This document shows, piece after piece, positions 33,722 to 46,045 of a DNA stretch of 64,000 bases. The stretch is from Zarea fungicola (taxonomy: Eukaryota; Ascomycota; Sordariomycetes; Hypocreales; Cordycipitaceae), in NCBI GenBank assembly GCA_900169235.1, contig FWCC01000080.1, forward strand, positions 124,001 to 188,000, written 5' to 3'. Under the pieces are notes generated by a model. It saw only the letters and a program-made list of their open reading frames with translations, ran no database searches and was not told the DNA's origin. Numbering within the stretch: the first letter of the stretch is position 1; each line of letters begins with the position of its first letter. The translations under genes and the position numbers were made by a program.

Positions 33722-35743
33722 AATTTTACATAAAAACGACGAGTCTGGAGGTTTCGTTGAGTGACAATTCGGCTGCGTTGTGCCACCCCGCGGACAGAGC
33801 GGAGGCACCAAAGGGTAGAGAAACCAGAGTGTGCCGTGGCCGGACTGTGGTTTGTGGACTGTGAATTAATACCCTTGGAAGATGGATTGGATGTATGTCT
33901 TTCAGCGTCTCCCGGCTTGAAGGTGTCAAGACACGCAAAGTAGAGCCGCAAGCTAGGCAGCAATGAACTGAGTCTCCGACACTGTATTGATGGCGGCTAT
34001 GAGGAGAAAAGAGAGCTAATGCACACATGTCCCAAAGATCCGCCTCTTATTACAGTGGTGAAAATCCATGCTTCTCCTCGATTGCCTGTCTTTGTGGTGG
34101 AATATACTGCCTTCAGGTTGCATTACGGGAGCTTACAGCGGCTTACAGCGGCCGACAGCGGGGGGGGAGGGTGCTGCCATCTTTACCCGGCTGGCCTTGG
34201 TTGGCGCCCTGGGCTGCATACCTTACAGTGTACAGGGCACTGTATGCAAGGAAATAAGAATTCCAGTCAAATCACCTGCATGATGCTTCTTGCACTTTTG
34301 GCTTGGCCGCCGCTGTAGGTAGGAGAACTAACCAGGTTGCCAGGGTCTGCCCTTCTCGGCCCTGAGGTGCAGCAAGGTGGGCTGGCTACCCAGTATGCGT
34401 GACAGAGTGTCTCAAGGGAAAAGTATGTGCTGCCTCTGACCTGCCCGAATGAGCAGTATGCCCGACGCAGGAGCAGGGTGCCAGAGGGCGTGCAGGTGCA
34501 TGTACAGACGGATAGGTGCAATCTACCTTGGCGCAGTCTCCGACAGCGCTGGTCGAGTAAGGTGCTGGCTGGATTATGTGTAGCCCGAGGCGCTGTGGTT
34601 TCCCTGCCATTGGATCACATTCGGTTGACTCTTTGAGGTATTGCTCTATCCTCGACCGCTTGAAAGGACACAAGCTGGGTCGGCCGATAATTGATCTTTG
34701 CTCGAGTTCTGTCCAACTTCTTCTATTTGGCGCCGGTTTCTCGCAACTCTCGGCGACTCACATCCTCACACTTTTTGAATCATTCTTAGAATCGCGTTAA
34801 TTGGGGCAAATTTGTCTCCTCCCGAGGCACACTACGCTGCGACTGGCATAACACGCGTCGCTCTCTTCAGCCACCATGCGGCCTTGAAACAGATGGTTTG
34901 GTCTGTAGGATTTGCAAAACAAGTCTCCATCGTGACCTAGAACTGAGTTGCGAACTAGCGGCTCAAGTCTTTCTGCACGCAAGAACAGGTAGCCAAGTCT
35001 CACAGGCAGTGGGTGTCGTTATGTAGATTAGACCCTGCACCGACGACAGTCGAGTACTGATGCAGGATTTCTCGGACGCGAATTAGCCACATCGCACCAT
35101 TCCAAAGCTTCCAGATAGATAATCGCCAATATCCACAAGTAGTACAATTGCCCCCTGAAACAATGTTATCGAGCGACTTGCATCGGGAGCAGTATAGTAC
35201 AATAAAGACTGAGAAAAAAACCTACATTCAAGGAAAGATCATATAAGATTAGTATTTTCCAACTAGACAGTCTTTTTTTCATTACTAAAATTGATATCGT
35301 GGTTATTTTTTTTTTATGTTGCTGTTGATAGTGGATTGACGAGAATTTGACTGGAAAACTGAAGCTATTTTTGAGATACAAGGTCGCTTCCGACATTACG
35401 GTAATAATCCTGGTTTTAATTGGCTGATTTAGTATCTAATAAGTACTACACCAATATTATTTCAGGGGGGCTATTGTACTCCTTTCCCTCCGTCTGTTCC
35501 CGTCACTTGTTCGTCCATTTTCACGGAACATGGTGAGGCTAGAAGGGCGCCAGCAGCCCAAGGCATATGCTGATTTCCCTGGATCTCCCAGAGAAAATAG
35601 CTCTATAACGCCAAAACAACAGAATGGACTCGGAGACACTGCCACGCCCTCAACTCCAAGCGTTCCCAGCTTTTACTGACGAGCCTTGCTCCAACAGCGC
35701 CACCTACGTTGGCAGGTCGGCACTGAGGCTGAAATGGTAGTAC
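33722..35743. other. intergenic, 2.0 kb
   Basis: Protease promoter at the left, 3' region of the PAQR gene at the right. A short GCTTACAGCG tandem followed by a G-run lies at about 34131-34168. Overlapping open frames at 34019-34800 on both strands lack support; the 34797-35670 part is AT-rich with no gene seen. Confidence 0.35.
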
Positions 35744-36847
35744 TCAAGAGGCCGAGCAGGTAATGCGTGAGTATGCATAGTCGAAGGCCTCCAGATACCC
35801 TTTCATCTGGATGACAGCGGCGCAGACCACCAGGACGTGCATGAATGAGTGGGAGCTGCACATGTCGAATTTTCCAGGCCACCAGCTTTCGGGAAACCTC
35901 ATCTTTCAAATCACGTATATTAGGATCAATTTTCCACCAGCATGGACAAAACGGGAGACTCACTGCATAAAGCGCGGTTCCAGATAAAAGGCAGCGTACC
36001 TTTGCCACCATGGTATAGGTGAAGGCTTTTTTGTTCATCAGGCCTAGCCCGAATATACTGAGGCCATGAATCAAGGGCGCCACAACGGACATGCCAGTCG
36101 CGACGAACGCTAGTGTTCGCAAGGAGCGATACTTGTGGCTCTGGAGCTTAGGATGAACGTTTGTGATGATGGTCATTGCCCCAAAAACACCAATCTATTC
36201 GCAGATGAAGGTGGTGTTAGATTCCATCACCAGTCCAAGGGCAGACAAGGCCAAGCATTGAGGGATCAGCTTACCATGGACCAATAAATATTGCGTAGCG
36301 TAGTCTCACACCAAAAAATTAAATATATTCCCAGGACAATGTCACCGACGATAAAGATGCTTATACCAAGCATATCTAGTCGGTGGCAGAAATGGTCCAC
36401 GGAGCAAGAGTGGTTCATCAAAGTATGATAGACGGCTGAAAATCCATAGCAAATGGTCGCCGTAAGTATAAACGACGAGAAGGCAAGAAAATCGGCGCTA
36501 GTGACTCTGGAATATTTGCTAGCAAGGTACTGCAAGATGAACCACTCGCCGAGGAGGAAGACAATAGCTGGAATAAGATGTGTATAGATGTTCACCGTCT
36601 CGTTGTGGAGATACCACCAGCTGCGAAACGAGGCACGAACCGAGCCCGATATGGGCCGGTAACTGTGAAGAATCCACTGATTGTTGTCGTGTTGAAACCA
36701 TTCTGGCATCTCATCGAACGAGAGAAGAGCCTGGCGTCCGCGTCTTGCCTCAGCGGACCAGGGTCTGGATGCGTCGTCTTCCATTCCCCGCCTTTTGAAC
36801 ACGTCTGGCTCCTTGGATGGAACTCGGAGACGGGTAACGGACGCCAT
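35744..36847 (-). CDS. PAQR / hemolysin III family seven-helix membrane receptor
   Basis: 320 aa from exons 36275-36847, 35964-36194 and 35744-35902 (introns 80 and 61 nt, both phase 0). Residues 1-80 are cytosolic, followed by seven transmembrane helices. Family landmarks: LHNETVNIYTHLIPA, then SAVYHTLMNHS with the first zinc-binding histidine, LDMLGI with the aspartate, and MCSSHSFMHV with the last two histidines, all of the PAQR zinc site. AMRFPESWWPGKFD restores the conserved RFPE...PGKFD loop only when the second intron is taken as 35903-35963, which fixes that model. Fungal relatives (Izh proteins) affect zinc and sterol homeostasis and may act as ceramidase-like receptors; yeast Izh2 is an osmotin receptor. 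Divergent from the NLR gene. Confidence 0.88.
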
Positions 36848-36951
36848 TTACTGTCGCGCCTGGTGATGTGTAATTCCTGAAGGCCAGAGTGTGAGAGTGA
36901 GCAAAAATGGAATCAAAGAAATGCATCTTCTCTTTGTTTCGTATGTTTTTT

Positions 36952-36984
36952 GGGGGGGGGGGGGGNNCGGGGGGGGGGGGGGGG
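36952..36984 (+). repeat. poly-G tract with NN
   Basis: 14 G, two N, one C and 16 G. Homopolymer with unresolved bases, real length unknown. Confidence 0.9.
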
Positions 36985-37994
36985 ACAAGCTAGTCGACCC
37001 CCGGTTACACCAGCGGTTAAGCTAGGCAGGCTCCCCGAATGGTGGCTTGACTGTGGCGGACGCCCAATGGCGGCGTTACATGTGGACTTTTCCAGGGGCT
37101 GGTTGCCTAGGCCCACTCGCGCCTCGTCAGGGCCTGTTTGCCCATCAAAATCTCAAAGATTCTAGTCTCCGATGCAAAGGTCAATGTGTCAGCGATTGCA
37201 AGTTGAGGGGCGCGCTCCTGGATTGTGCTGCGAGATGCTAGCACCACAAAACGCCATTTATTATTAGCAATCGACCCCACATGCCCGAGGCCGGCCACAC
37301 AGCCGCTAATTATTTGTTGCGCGGGGTGGTGATCGAGACAAGAAGGGGGTCTTGCATCCGAGACAAGGCTGCCAGTTGTAATCTCAAAGGGAGTTCAGCT
37401 CCGTGGACAATAACCAGTCAACAGTCGATCCTTGCCAACGAGGTGACGTGGCGTCACGGCTTTGCATGTCGCATACTATACAACCAGTATGCCCGCTTTC
37501 AACTCCGCGCCGTGACCAAGGGCGTTGACTAAGCCACTCGAGGTAGACCTTGAGCACCTGAGTCATGAGGTACCTACACACATTCGCTGCAGCTTGGGCA
37601 ATGGAGTGTCAACTGCCCATGTGGTAAACTGTGTTTAGGCTTGGTTGGAATCTCCTGGTACTAGTGCGCAACAAAGTTTGGGAATGCGTCTTGGCGTCCT
37701 TGAGCTGAGGCTGCACGTGAACATCCTGGCTCAAACAACTCGACATGGTTGGTTACTGGCCTGCTCCGTCAGCGGCCCAATGCATCTCCGGCATGCAGTA
37801 TATATTGATAGGTTTCATTAGTTCCCTTCCAGCGATACGCCTGTTTGGTAAAATGATGGACCCCGCCCCAGCGACTAGCTACGGGTTGCGATAGGCTAAC
37901 TGAAAGCGTCGCTTTATTCCCATTCGGGCCGAGCCGTCTCGCCGTTCTTTTGAGTTGGTTTGGTCTTGGATAAGTGGGCTGGTCAACGGCTTCA

Positions 37995-38028
37995 CCCCCC
38001 CCCCCCCCCCCCNNCCCCCCCCCCCCCC
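37995..38028 (+). repeat. poly-C tract with NN
   Basis: 18 C, two N and 14 C. Mirror of the poly-G tract 1 kb upstream; real length unknown. Confidence 0.9.
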
Positions 38029-38181
38029 TCCTCTCTTCAAATGATGCGACGGCGTAAAAAATCGAGACAATGTCGCGTAATGGACGGACAGTTCAGGCAA
38101 AGTCACGAACCGCTAACAGAATACATCGCACGGACGCTCCCCGAGTCTCTCATTTCTTGATGACCTGCGCCCTAGCTGGAG

Positions 38182-41100
38182 ATGGCGTCCCGTGAAGACT
38201 ATGTAGTTGGGTGGCTCTGCCATTTGCCTGTCGAGGTGGCCGCAGCCAAAGCAGCGCTCGATTGCGTCCATGGAAATCTTCCCACGGATCAGGATTCAGA
38301 CAGCAACAACGAATACATCCTGGGCAGTCTGCACGGCCACAATGTCGTTGTGGCGTATCCAAAGGTGTACAGCAAATCGTCGCTGGCCGACGTCCTCGCA
38401 CAGTTGCATGCAAGCTACCCGTCTGTCCGATTCAATCTCATGGTCGGCATTGCGGGAGGAGTGCCCGATACGAAGGAGGATGTTCGTCTTGGTGATGTTG
38501 TCGTCAGCAAGTCGGCAGCCGGCTGGTCAGGTGTCCTCGAGTACGATATGAACGGGGAACGAGCGAAAGATCAGATTGGTCTCGGCAGAGGCCTGGATCA
38601 GCCGACGCTTTTGCTTCTCACAGCTATGGGAAAGGTTGAGACAGCCGCCATATTTAAAGAAAGCAAGATGCCACGCTACATCTCCGAGATCGTGCAGAAA
38701 GATCCAGTTGCCTTTGCCCACCCTGGCCCTGGACAAGACGTCCTATTCGACGCAGAGTATAATCATGTAACCAAGGAATCCGAACAAGGCGGATGTAGTC
38801 ATTGTGACCCGGACAGGATCCGGTCAAGGCAGCCGCGTGACGTACAGGATCCCGTTGTTCATTATGGCTCAATTGCCTCCACCCGTCATTTGACACGCAA
38901 CGGAGCAGGCCGGGACCATTTCGCGCGCAAGCATGGTATAATCTGCCTCGAGAAAGACGCAACTGAGCTGAGGGATGACGCCCAGTACCTGGTCATCCGA
39001 GGAATCAGCGACTACGCAGACTCGCACAGCTCAGACATCTGGCATGCCTGGGCAGCAGTGACCGCAGCAGCATGTGCAAGAGAGCTCCTTTCATTCGTGC
39101 CCGCCGCCTCCAAGACGGTACCTCTGCCCGCAAACGCGTATGACGAGGCCGACGCCGCGGCCGTTCTTGAGGCCTTGCTTCTGACAAGACCTGACGTTGA
39201 TCGCAAGTCCCTCATGGCACTGAAGGGACGCAGGGTTGATGGAACCTGCGAGTGGGTTACGAAGCATCGACATTATCAAGACTGGCTGGCAGATACGAGT
39301 CAACCACTCCTCTGGGTCTTGAGTCAGCCACTCCTCTGGATCTCAGGTGGCCCTGGAAAAGGAAAGACAATGCTCGCGATTTATATCACCGAGGTGCTGC
39401 AACCACTGGTCGACGCTGGTGGCCATGTTCTCCTCTATTACTTCTGCAGTAATCGTGACAAGAATCGAAACACCGCATTCGCTATTTTAAGAGGCATCCT
39501 GCATCAATGGATTGACCTCCAGCCTCACCTGGCCAAAGAAGTCAAGAGCTCATTCGAGGGGGCGGACATGACAAAGTCCACAGTTTCCAGTATTCTCGCG
39601 CTGTGGAGTGTTTTCTTGACTCTGCTCCAGCATACCACATCTTCTCAGGTAATCTGTGTCCTCGATGGTCTCGACGAGTGCGACAAGGAATCACTCACAC
39701 AGCTTCTAGATGCCATTGGGAGCTACTTGTCGCAGACTAGAGAAGAGGCAAAGCCGCGACTGAAGCTCATTATTCTCTCCAGACCTCAGTCGGCTGCGTT
39801 GGAGAGCAAACTCAGCCTCCATCGACAGATTCGGTTAGACGCCTCGGACCCGGAAACAGAAACTGCGCATGACGTCGAGAGATACATCTTTGCCAAAGTC
39901 GCCGAACTGGCATCTGAGCAAGACCTTTCCGAAGAGATGGTCGCGCACGTTCGGCTGCACCTGCTCGCTGGCACTGATGGCACCTTTCTGTGGGTTGCAT
40001 TCGTTACCAATGAGCTTCAGGGCCGGAGTTGGGGCGAGATGGAACAAGTGCTCCGCGAAATTCCCAAAGGCCTAGGTGGGATTTATCAGCGGTTTCTTCG
40101 TCAGGTCCACGGCAAGGAAGCCCTGGTCCCCATTCTTCAATGGGTTGTTCTCGCTGCCCGACCCCTCACACTGGAAGAACTGGCCGTGGCCGCCGAGGTC
40201 AAGGAGGATCGTACTATTCCAGCAACGCAAGTGACCCGGAGGCAGCTCAAGCTCGGCGGGTTGCTCGTCAAGGTCGAAGGAGACATCGTCTATTTGGTTC
40301 ACGAATCAGCCAAAGAATTCTTTCAGAGCGATCAAGTCAACATAAAAGGGATCGACATGTTCCATATGGGCCGCATAACCCACAGAAAGCTCATGCAGAC
40401 TTGTCTGGCTCACGTAGAAGACAGATACGGAAATTCCAGCGCACCCGGGCAGGATCCCTTCTTATCTTACGCCAGCCAGTACTGGCCGGTACATTTTCAC
40501 CACGCTATTCATGTGATTGACTCTGCAACGGAATTCTCGCGCCCATTCTTTCGAGTGAATTCTCCCATCCGGACAGAATGGTGGAAGTTCTACTGGGAGG
40601 AAGGGAAGAACGGCGGCAGCCCGCCAACTTTCACGCTCTTGCATTTCGCGGCATACTTTGGAAACGTGCCCTGGGCCAAAATGCTACTCGCCACGCATGC
40701 CCGCCTCATTTCGCGCAAGGACAATTACGGCCGGACACCTTTGTACTGGGCAGTCAACGAAGGTCACCAAGAAATGGTGGAGCTCCTGCTTGAACATGGA
40801 GCACGTGTCAACTTCAAGGATCGAAGCATGTTAACTGCTTTACACATTGCAGTAATCGGCCAAAACAGAGACATTGTCAGTGTGCTGCTCGATCATGGTG
40901 CCCATATCGAGGCCAAGGGGGAGACTGGCGACACAGACACCCCATTGGTGCGAGCTATTTTGCTCAACTCGATAAACATTATGGAAGAACTACTCCTGCA
41001 AGGAGCGCGTGTGGATAAATTGCCATCTCTTCTGGGAGTCGCTCCTCTGAAAGGGCCGGCGTATCCATTAAAGGAACGGGTGATAGAGCTACTTGGGCTC

Positions 41101-42189
41101 CAGAAGCAGGTCCTGAATGCACGCTTCAATAATTCGACGCGAGCTGTGGACCTGGTTACGAAGGGGCTGTTCCTGTCCATCCGCGTTCCTCTGGTCCTCG
41201 AAGTGATGACCCTCTATCTCAAGTATATGGCGTTGAACCGCATGGACAGTCTGCCTGTCCTGCGGGAGTTGGTCCAGGGGAACAAGAGGAAGAAACTGCG
41301 GGCATGGGCAAAGCCGTACCATGTGTTTCTCGCGGGACTGGTGCACGCTAAAAGTGCAAGGAAGCTCCAGGCCATGGGCGACCTGCCGACATATTGCTTG
41401 CAGAAGGTCACACCCGGGGATATGCAGGCATTGGTGGTCATCATGACCTTCACCGGCATGGAAACGAAACTCACTGCTGTCCAACATGGATGGATGCCAG
41501 GAGACGAGATCACATCTGCGGCAATCGCAGACTGGGCCGCCATAGCCTACGAGAGGGACTCTCTAAACTACTTCGACATCGGCATCAGGGAATTCCTGAT
41601 TGATTTCGGTGCTTGTATCCGGAGTGGGAACCGGGAAGAGAGCGTGCTACGAACGACGGTACTCATAACGGTCCACTGCGCCATGCTCGACAAACAGAAA
41701 CCCGGGCCGATCGAGTACATATCCCGGGTCATCGCGGACTTCTTGGAAGCATACATGGACAGCGTTGTCGATGTTGGACTGGCCGGCGGCGCGAACAGAG
41801 CGTACGCAAACAGGCTGCGCGTCGCCAGCGACACCCGAGACTCTGCCCTGCTGCGTCGCCTCCTCACTACCGTTTTCCAGTACGCCCAACAGGCCCACGA
41901 GACGTCACAAGAACGCTTTCTCAGCATACCCTCGGTCGCCTGCCTGATCCTCTGCCAGGAGAACGCAGGAGCCCACCGGTGGCTCATTGGCGAGGCCATC
42001 CCGGAGGAGATGGCGGCGTTGATTGCGCAGCAGCCTCAGGGAGCACTGCAGAAGCGGGCTTACAAGGCTTTGATAGAGTGCCTGATTATTGGGAAGCAGT
42101 ACGGCTTGGGCGCTCAGAAAAAAAGCGTCGAGATGTATCTGTCCTCGCCAGAGGTTCATCATATGATAAATCGCATACTGGATGTATAA
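38182..42189 (+). CDS. NLR-type receptor: nucleoside-phosphorylase-like, NACHT, ankyrin
   Basis: 1335-aa single-exon STAND protein. Residues 1-300: nucleoside phosphorylase-like domain (AIAGGVPDT-type glycine loop, HYGSIAS, DHFARKHGIICLEKDA, VIRGISDYADSH). Residues about 370-700: NACHT NTPase with Walker A GGPGKGKT at 389-396, Walker B LDGLDECD at 494-501 and an IILSRPQ sensor. Residues about 814-912: three ankyrin repeats, then about 420 mostly helical residues of unknown type. Fungal NLRs of this build sense non-self through the repeats and trigger incompatibility or defence reactions. The phosphorylase signature ExEAAGL is altered (see findings), and an 8-residue tandem duplication precedes Walker A. 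Several competing ATG-starting frames in this interval are shadows. Lies 4.5 kb from the protease start. Confidence 0.9.
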   Translation: MASREDYVVGWLCHLPVEVAAAKAALDCVHGNLPTDQDSDSNNEYILGSLHGHNVVVAYPKVYSKSSLADVLAQLHASYPSVRFNLMVGIAGGVPDTKEDVRLGDVVVSKSAAGWSGVLEYDMNGERAKDQIGLGRGLDQPTLLLLTAMGKVETAAIFKESKMPRYISEIVQKDPVAFAHPGPGQDVLFDAEYNHVTKESEQGGCSHCDPDRIRSRQPRDVQDPVVHYGSIASTRHLTRNGAGRDHFARKHGIICLEKDATELRDDAQYLVIRGISDYADSHSSDIWHAWAAVTAAACARELLSFVPAASKTVPLPANAYDEADAAAVLEALLLTRPDVDRKSLMALKGRRVDGTCEWVTKHRHYQDWLADTSQPLLWVLSQPLLWISGGPGKGKTMLAIYITEVLQPLVDAGGHVLLYYFCSNRDKNRNTAFAILRGILHQWIDLQPHLAKEVKSSFEGADMTKSTVSSILALWSVFLTLLQHTTSSQVICVLDGLDECDKESLTQLLDAIGSYLSQTREEAKPRLKLIILSRPQSAALESKLSLHRQIRLDASDPETETAHDVERYIFAKVAELASEQDLSEEMVAHVRLHLLAGTDGTFLWVAFVTNELQGRSWGEMEQVLREIPKGLGGIYQRFLRQVHGKEALVPILQWVVLAARPLTLEELAVAAEVKEDRTIPATQVTRRQLKLGGLLVKVEGDIVYLVHESAKEFFQSDQVNIKGIDMFHMGRITHRKLMQTCLAHVEDRYGNSSAPGQDPFLSYASQYWPVHFHHAIHVIDSATEFSRPFFRVNSPIRTEWWKFYWEEGKNGGSPPTFTLLHFAAYFGNVPWAKMLLATHARLISRKDNYGRTPLYWAVNEGHQEMVELLLEHGARVNFKDRSMLTALHIAVIGQNRDIVSVLLDHGAHIEAKGETGDTDTPLVRAILLNSINIMEELLLQGARVDKLPSLLGVAPLKGPAYPLKERVIELLGLQKQVLNARFNNSTRAVDLVTKGLFLSIRVPLVLEVMTLYLKYMALNRMDSLPVLRELVQGNKRKKLRAWAKPYHVFLAGLVHAKSARKLQAMGDLPTYCLQKVTPGDMQALVVIMTFTGMETKLTAVQHGWMPGDEITSAAIADWAAIAYERDSLNYFDIGIREFLIDFGACIRSGNREESVLRTTVLITVHCAMLDKQKPGPIEYISRVIADFLEAYMDSVVDVGLAGGANRAYANRLRVASDTRDSALLRRLLTTVFQYAQQAHETSQERFLSIPSVACLILCQENAGAHRWLIGEAIPEEMAALIAQQPQGALQKRAYKALIECLIIGKQYGLGAQKKSVEMYLSSPEVHHMINRILDV
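39298..39345 (+). repeat. 24-bp tandem duplication inside the NLR gene
   Basis: Two adjacent 24-nt units encode SQPLLWVL and SQPLLWIS, differing at five positions, ending at the first glycine of the Walker A loop. In-frame, so the protein stays open. Confidence 0.85.
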
Positions 42190-44609
42190 AGAATTATGGG
42201 ATACGCGCTCACTTTCCTGTAATCGCGCACAAAATTGCATGTTGGCGTACTAATTATGAACAAAAATTTATGTATTTGCGGCTTTCATGCTGTACCTACT
42301 GGTGGAGGTGATGGCGGAGATCATCGATTTGCTGAGCATGTGAGGCGTGTCCTGTCCTGGGTTTCTTCATACCTCGCGAGCTGGAGTTTGAAGGGTGGGA
42401 AGAGTAACGCACGCTCAACATGGATGATGCCCACGAACGATATCACAGGAAAGATCAGGATCTCTCCTCTTAGCTCTTCAATTCTACCTCTTTGTACCAA
42501 GATTGTTTAGATAGATGGAATGAATCGCCCAAACCCTCAAATTTGGGAAGAATTCAAATAAATTAGAACTCATACGACCCCTCGTGCGAATGTAGCGACT
42601 CTTGCATTTTTCTCTTGAGAAAAACGTTGGGAACTGACACGCTCATGAGTCGCAATACTCGTACTTACCCGTGAGAAACTACCGGGTTTTCTTGCGCGCG
42701 CCCCTTAGCACGCCCAGGGAAACAGCAGGCTCGTTTACGCCAACGAGAATATCGACGAATGGGACGAGACTAGCCCTCAAGACGAACCGACGACCTTTTA
42801 GATGATGGAGGCAGGCAGCCAGGATGGGGGCTCCCCGTGGAGAAGCACCAAGCTAATTCTGCAAATGATGACACAGATGTCCAAACGACTACAAGCGCTG
42901 CATGCCGACCGATGAAACGACCGAGTCGACCGGGAGAATGATGACGACGGAATGCGGCCGCAAATCCAAGCATTGCAATATGGGATGACTACGTCCACCG
43001 TGACCCCTAGCTACTAATACTCAAGCCTGAGCCAATCTGACCTGGAGCAGGGATTAGACCCAAGAGAAGCAATCAACTCTCAAGGCACGCTCAGATGGCA
43101 AAAGATCAAAAATCCGCGATTGCTTGTTCGTCGGGGAGAAATTGTCAATCAATACACAACATGGGTGTAGGAATAAATAAACTGCTCCGTTCTAGTAATA
43201 CATTGATTGGGGTGACTTGTCATGCATGGGCCATTCAGTAAATCGAGAATATCGAGCAACGCGCCTGCATCGTCAATTAAGTCATTTTGGTGCAGGAGAA
43301 CGAACAATTGGCTCCATTTGAACGAGCAAATCCAGTAAATTCACGCACTGCGTCCCACATTGCATTGAGGCTGCGATGTGGATGGTGCCATGACCAGTTT
43401 CCCTGACGGCGCATGCAGATCACCATGCATGGAACTTTGTTTTCTTGCAGCGCGAACTAGGATATAGAAATGGTTCTTTTGCATTTATCTGGTTGCCAAA
43501 AATAGAAGCGCATCCGAAAGCCCCCCCGGATAGCGGCGCAACGGCAGACAATTAGGCATAAAACTTAAGATCTGCGCTTAGATCGGCATCCCAGCTACCG
43601 GATCCTGCTGCGCTACCCAAATATGATACAAGGGCCTGTCAGTCCAAGCCAGCCAACCAGTAGCGAATGCAACATCGCACGGCGCATGCTTAATTTTTTT
43701 AGACCTTCACCTGCCTCTTTCGGGAATGAGAGACGGTCGCCTTACTCTCCCGGTCCTGGGGGCTGCCAAATTAAGAAGAACAGGCGGATACCAGCTAGGC
43801 TGCAGAATGTCTCATGTCGGTCTCCTGCGCTATTTCGGCCCTATGGTATCTTTGAGGCATGTGATGTTAGCCGCAGCAGACGGGAGCCACGGAGGTGAGA
43901 AGGAGCAACATCTACACCGCAGCCACAGAGGCAACACGGGACAAGAACCGACGGAACTTTTGTAAGAAGGCGGAAAATGGGAGGAAAACTCCTAAGGAGT
44001 AACTTGTCTATATTCCCTTCAAGTTTCCTTTGGTGTGTAGTAAATGGTGAAACAGACCTAGTCCAGTTCCCGGCATTGAAATTCGGACTCCTACATCTTC
44101 ATCGCCCGTAAAAATCTCCCTTGAACAACTATTGTTGCCCAGGTAGCTCATGCGATTCTCAAGATAAGGTTCCGTGCTTCCACTCGACCAAGGTCAGCAA
44201 ATGAAACCCTCTCTTCCGCGTGCACTTTCATCCAGTCATTCAGAGCTACGGGAACAGATCGGCAAACCAGTGTCTAGATGGGGGAGGAGGCGACCAGATC
44301 TACACACAGCGCGTGGATCCTCACGTCGAACAAACACGAAATATCATCCTTTCATGCTACCTGCTTCTTTGCACGAAGTACCTTCCTAAAATTGGCAAAA
44401 CCGCTATTTGAAGAATATTGTAGCAATCTGTAGCAATTCATAGCTGTCAAATATGTATATATAGCGTGTCTTTTCATAGATTTGTTGACTTGAGCACCTC
44501 CATTGACACCATTCAACATTCGCTCTATTCTCCTGAACTTGCCCACGATCAGCTTTTCCCCCTATACACCCTATACACCCTATACACTAGATATCGAATA
44601 CAGTTCAAT
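42190..44609. other. intergenic, 2.4 kb
   Basis: No gene recognised. Short frames at 42235-42510, 42770-42998, 43623-43965 and 44174-44411 have no domains or splice support. The 3' end holds the promoter and 5' UTR of the subtilisin gene, including a CCCTATACA repeat (44561-44588). Confidence 0.35.
44561..44588 (+). repeat. CCCTATACA tandem in subtilisin 5' leader
   Basis: Three copies of a 9-nt CCCTATACA unit ending 22 bp before the ATG; it is in the 5' UTR and not a telomere repeat. Confidence 0.7.
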
Positions 44610-45949
<1,340 letters not shown>

Positions 45950-46045
45950 TGTAATAGAGTATACACTTTTCTAGTACAGTACAAAAGAAATAAAATTGGC
46001 ACTGCCAAGTTCCGTGTAAGTTTGCAGTGAATTAGTGCCTCGCTT

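Larger units (their letters stand above)
36848..38181. other. intergenic region containing two G/C homopolymer tracts with Ns
   Basis: Divergent promoter region between PAQR and NLR genes. G-run at 36952-36984 and C-run at 37995-38028, each interrupted by NN, bracket 1010 bp with no supported gene. Sequence continuity here should not be trusted. Confidence 0.6.

Noticed and set aside
40029..42311. Several 70-230-codon frames overlapping the NLR gene
   Set aside because: Arg/Pro/Gly-rich alternate frames of a long real coding region.
44561..44588. Telomere-like CCCTATACA repeats
   Set aside because: Unit differs from TTAGGG/CCCTAA, only three copies, and lies in a 5' UTR in mid-contig.
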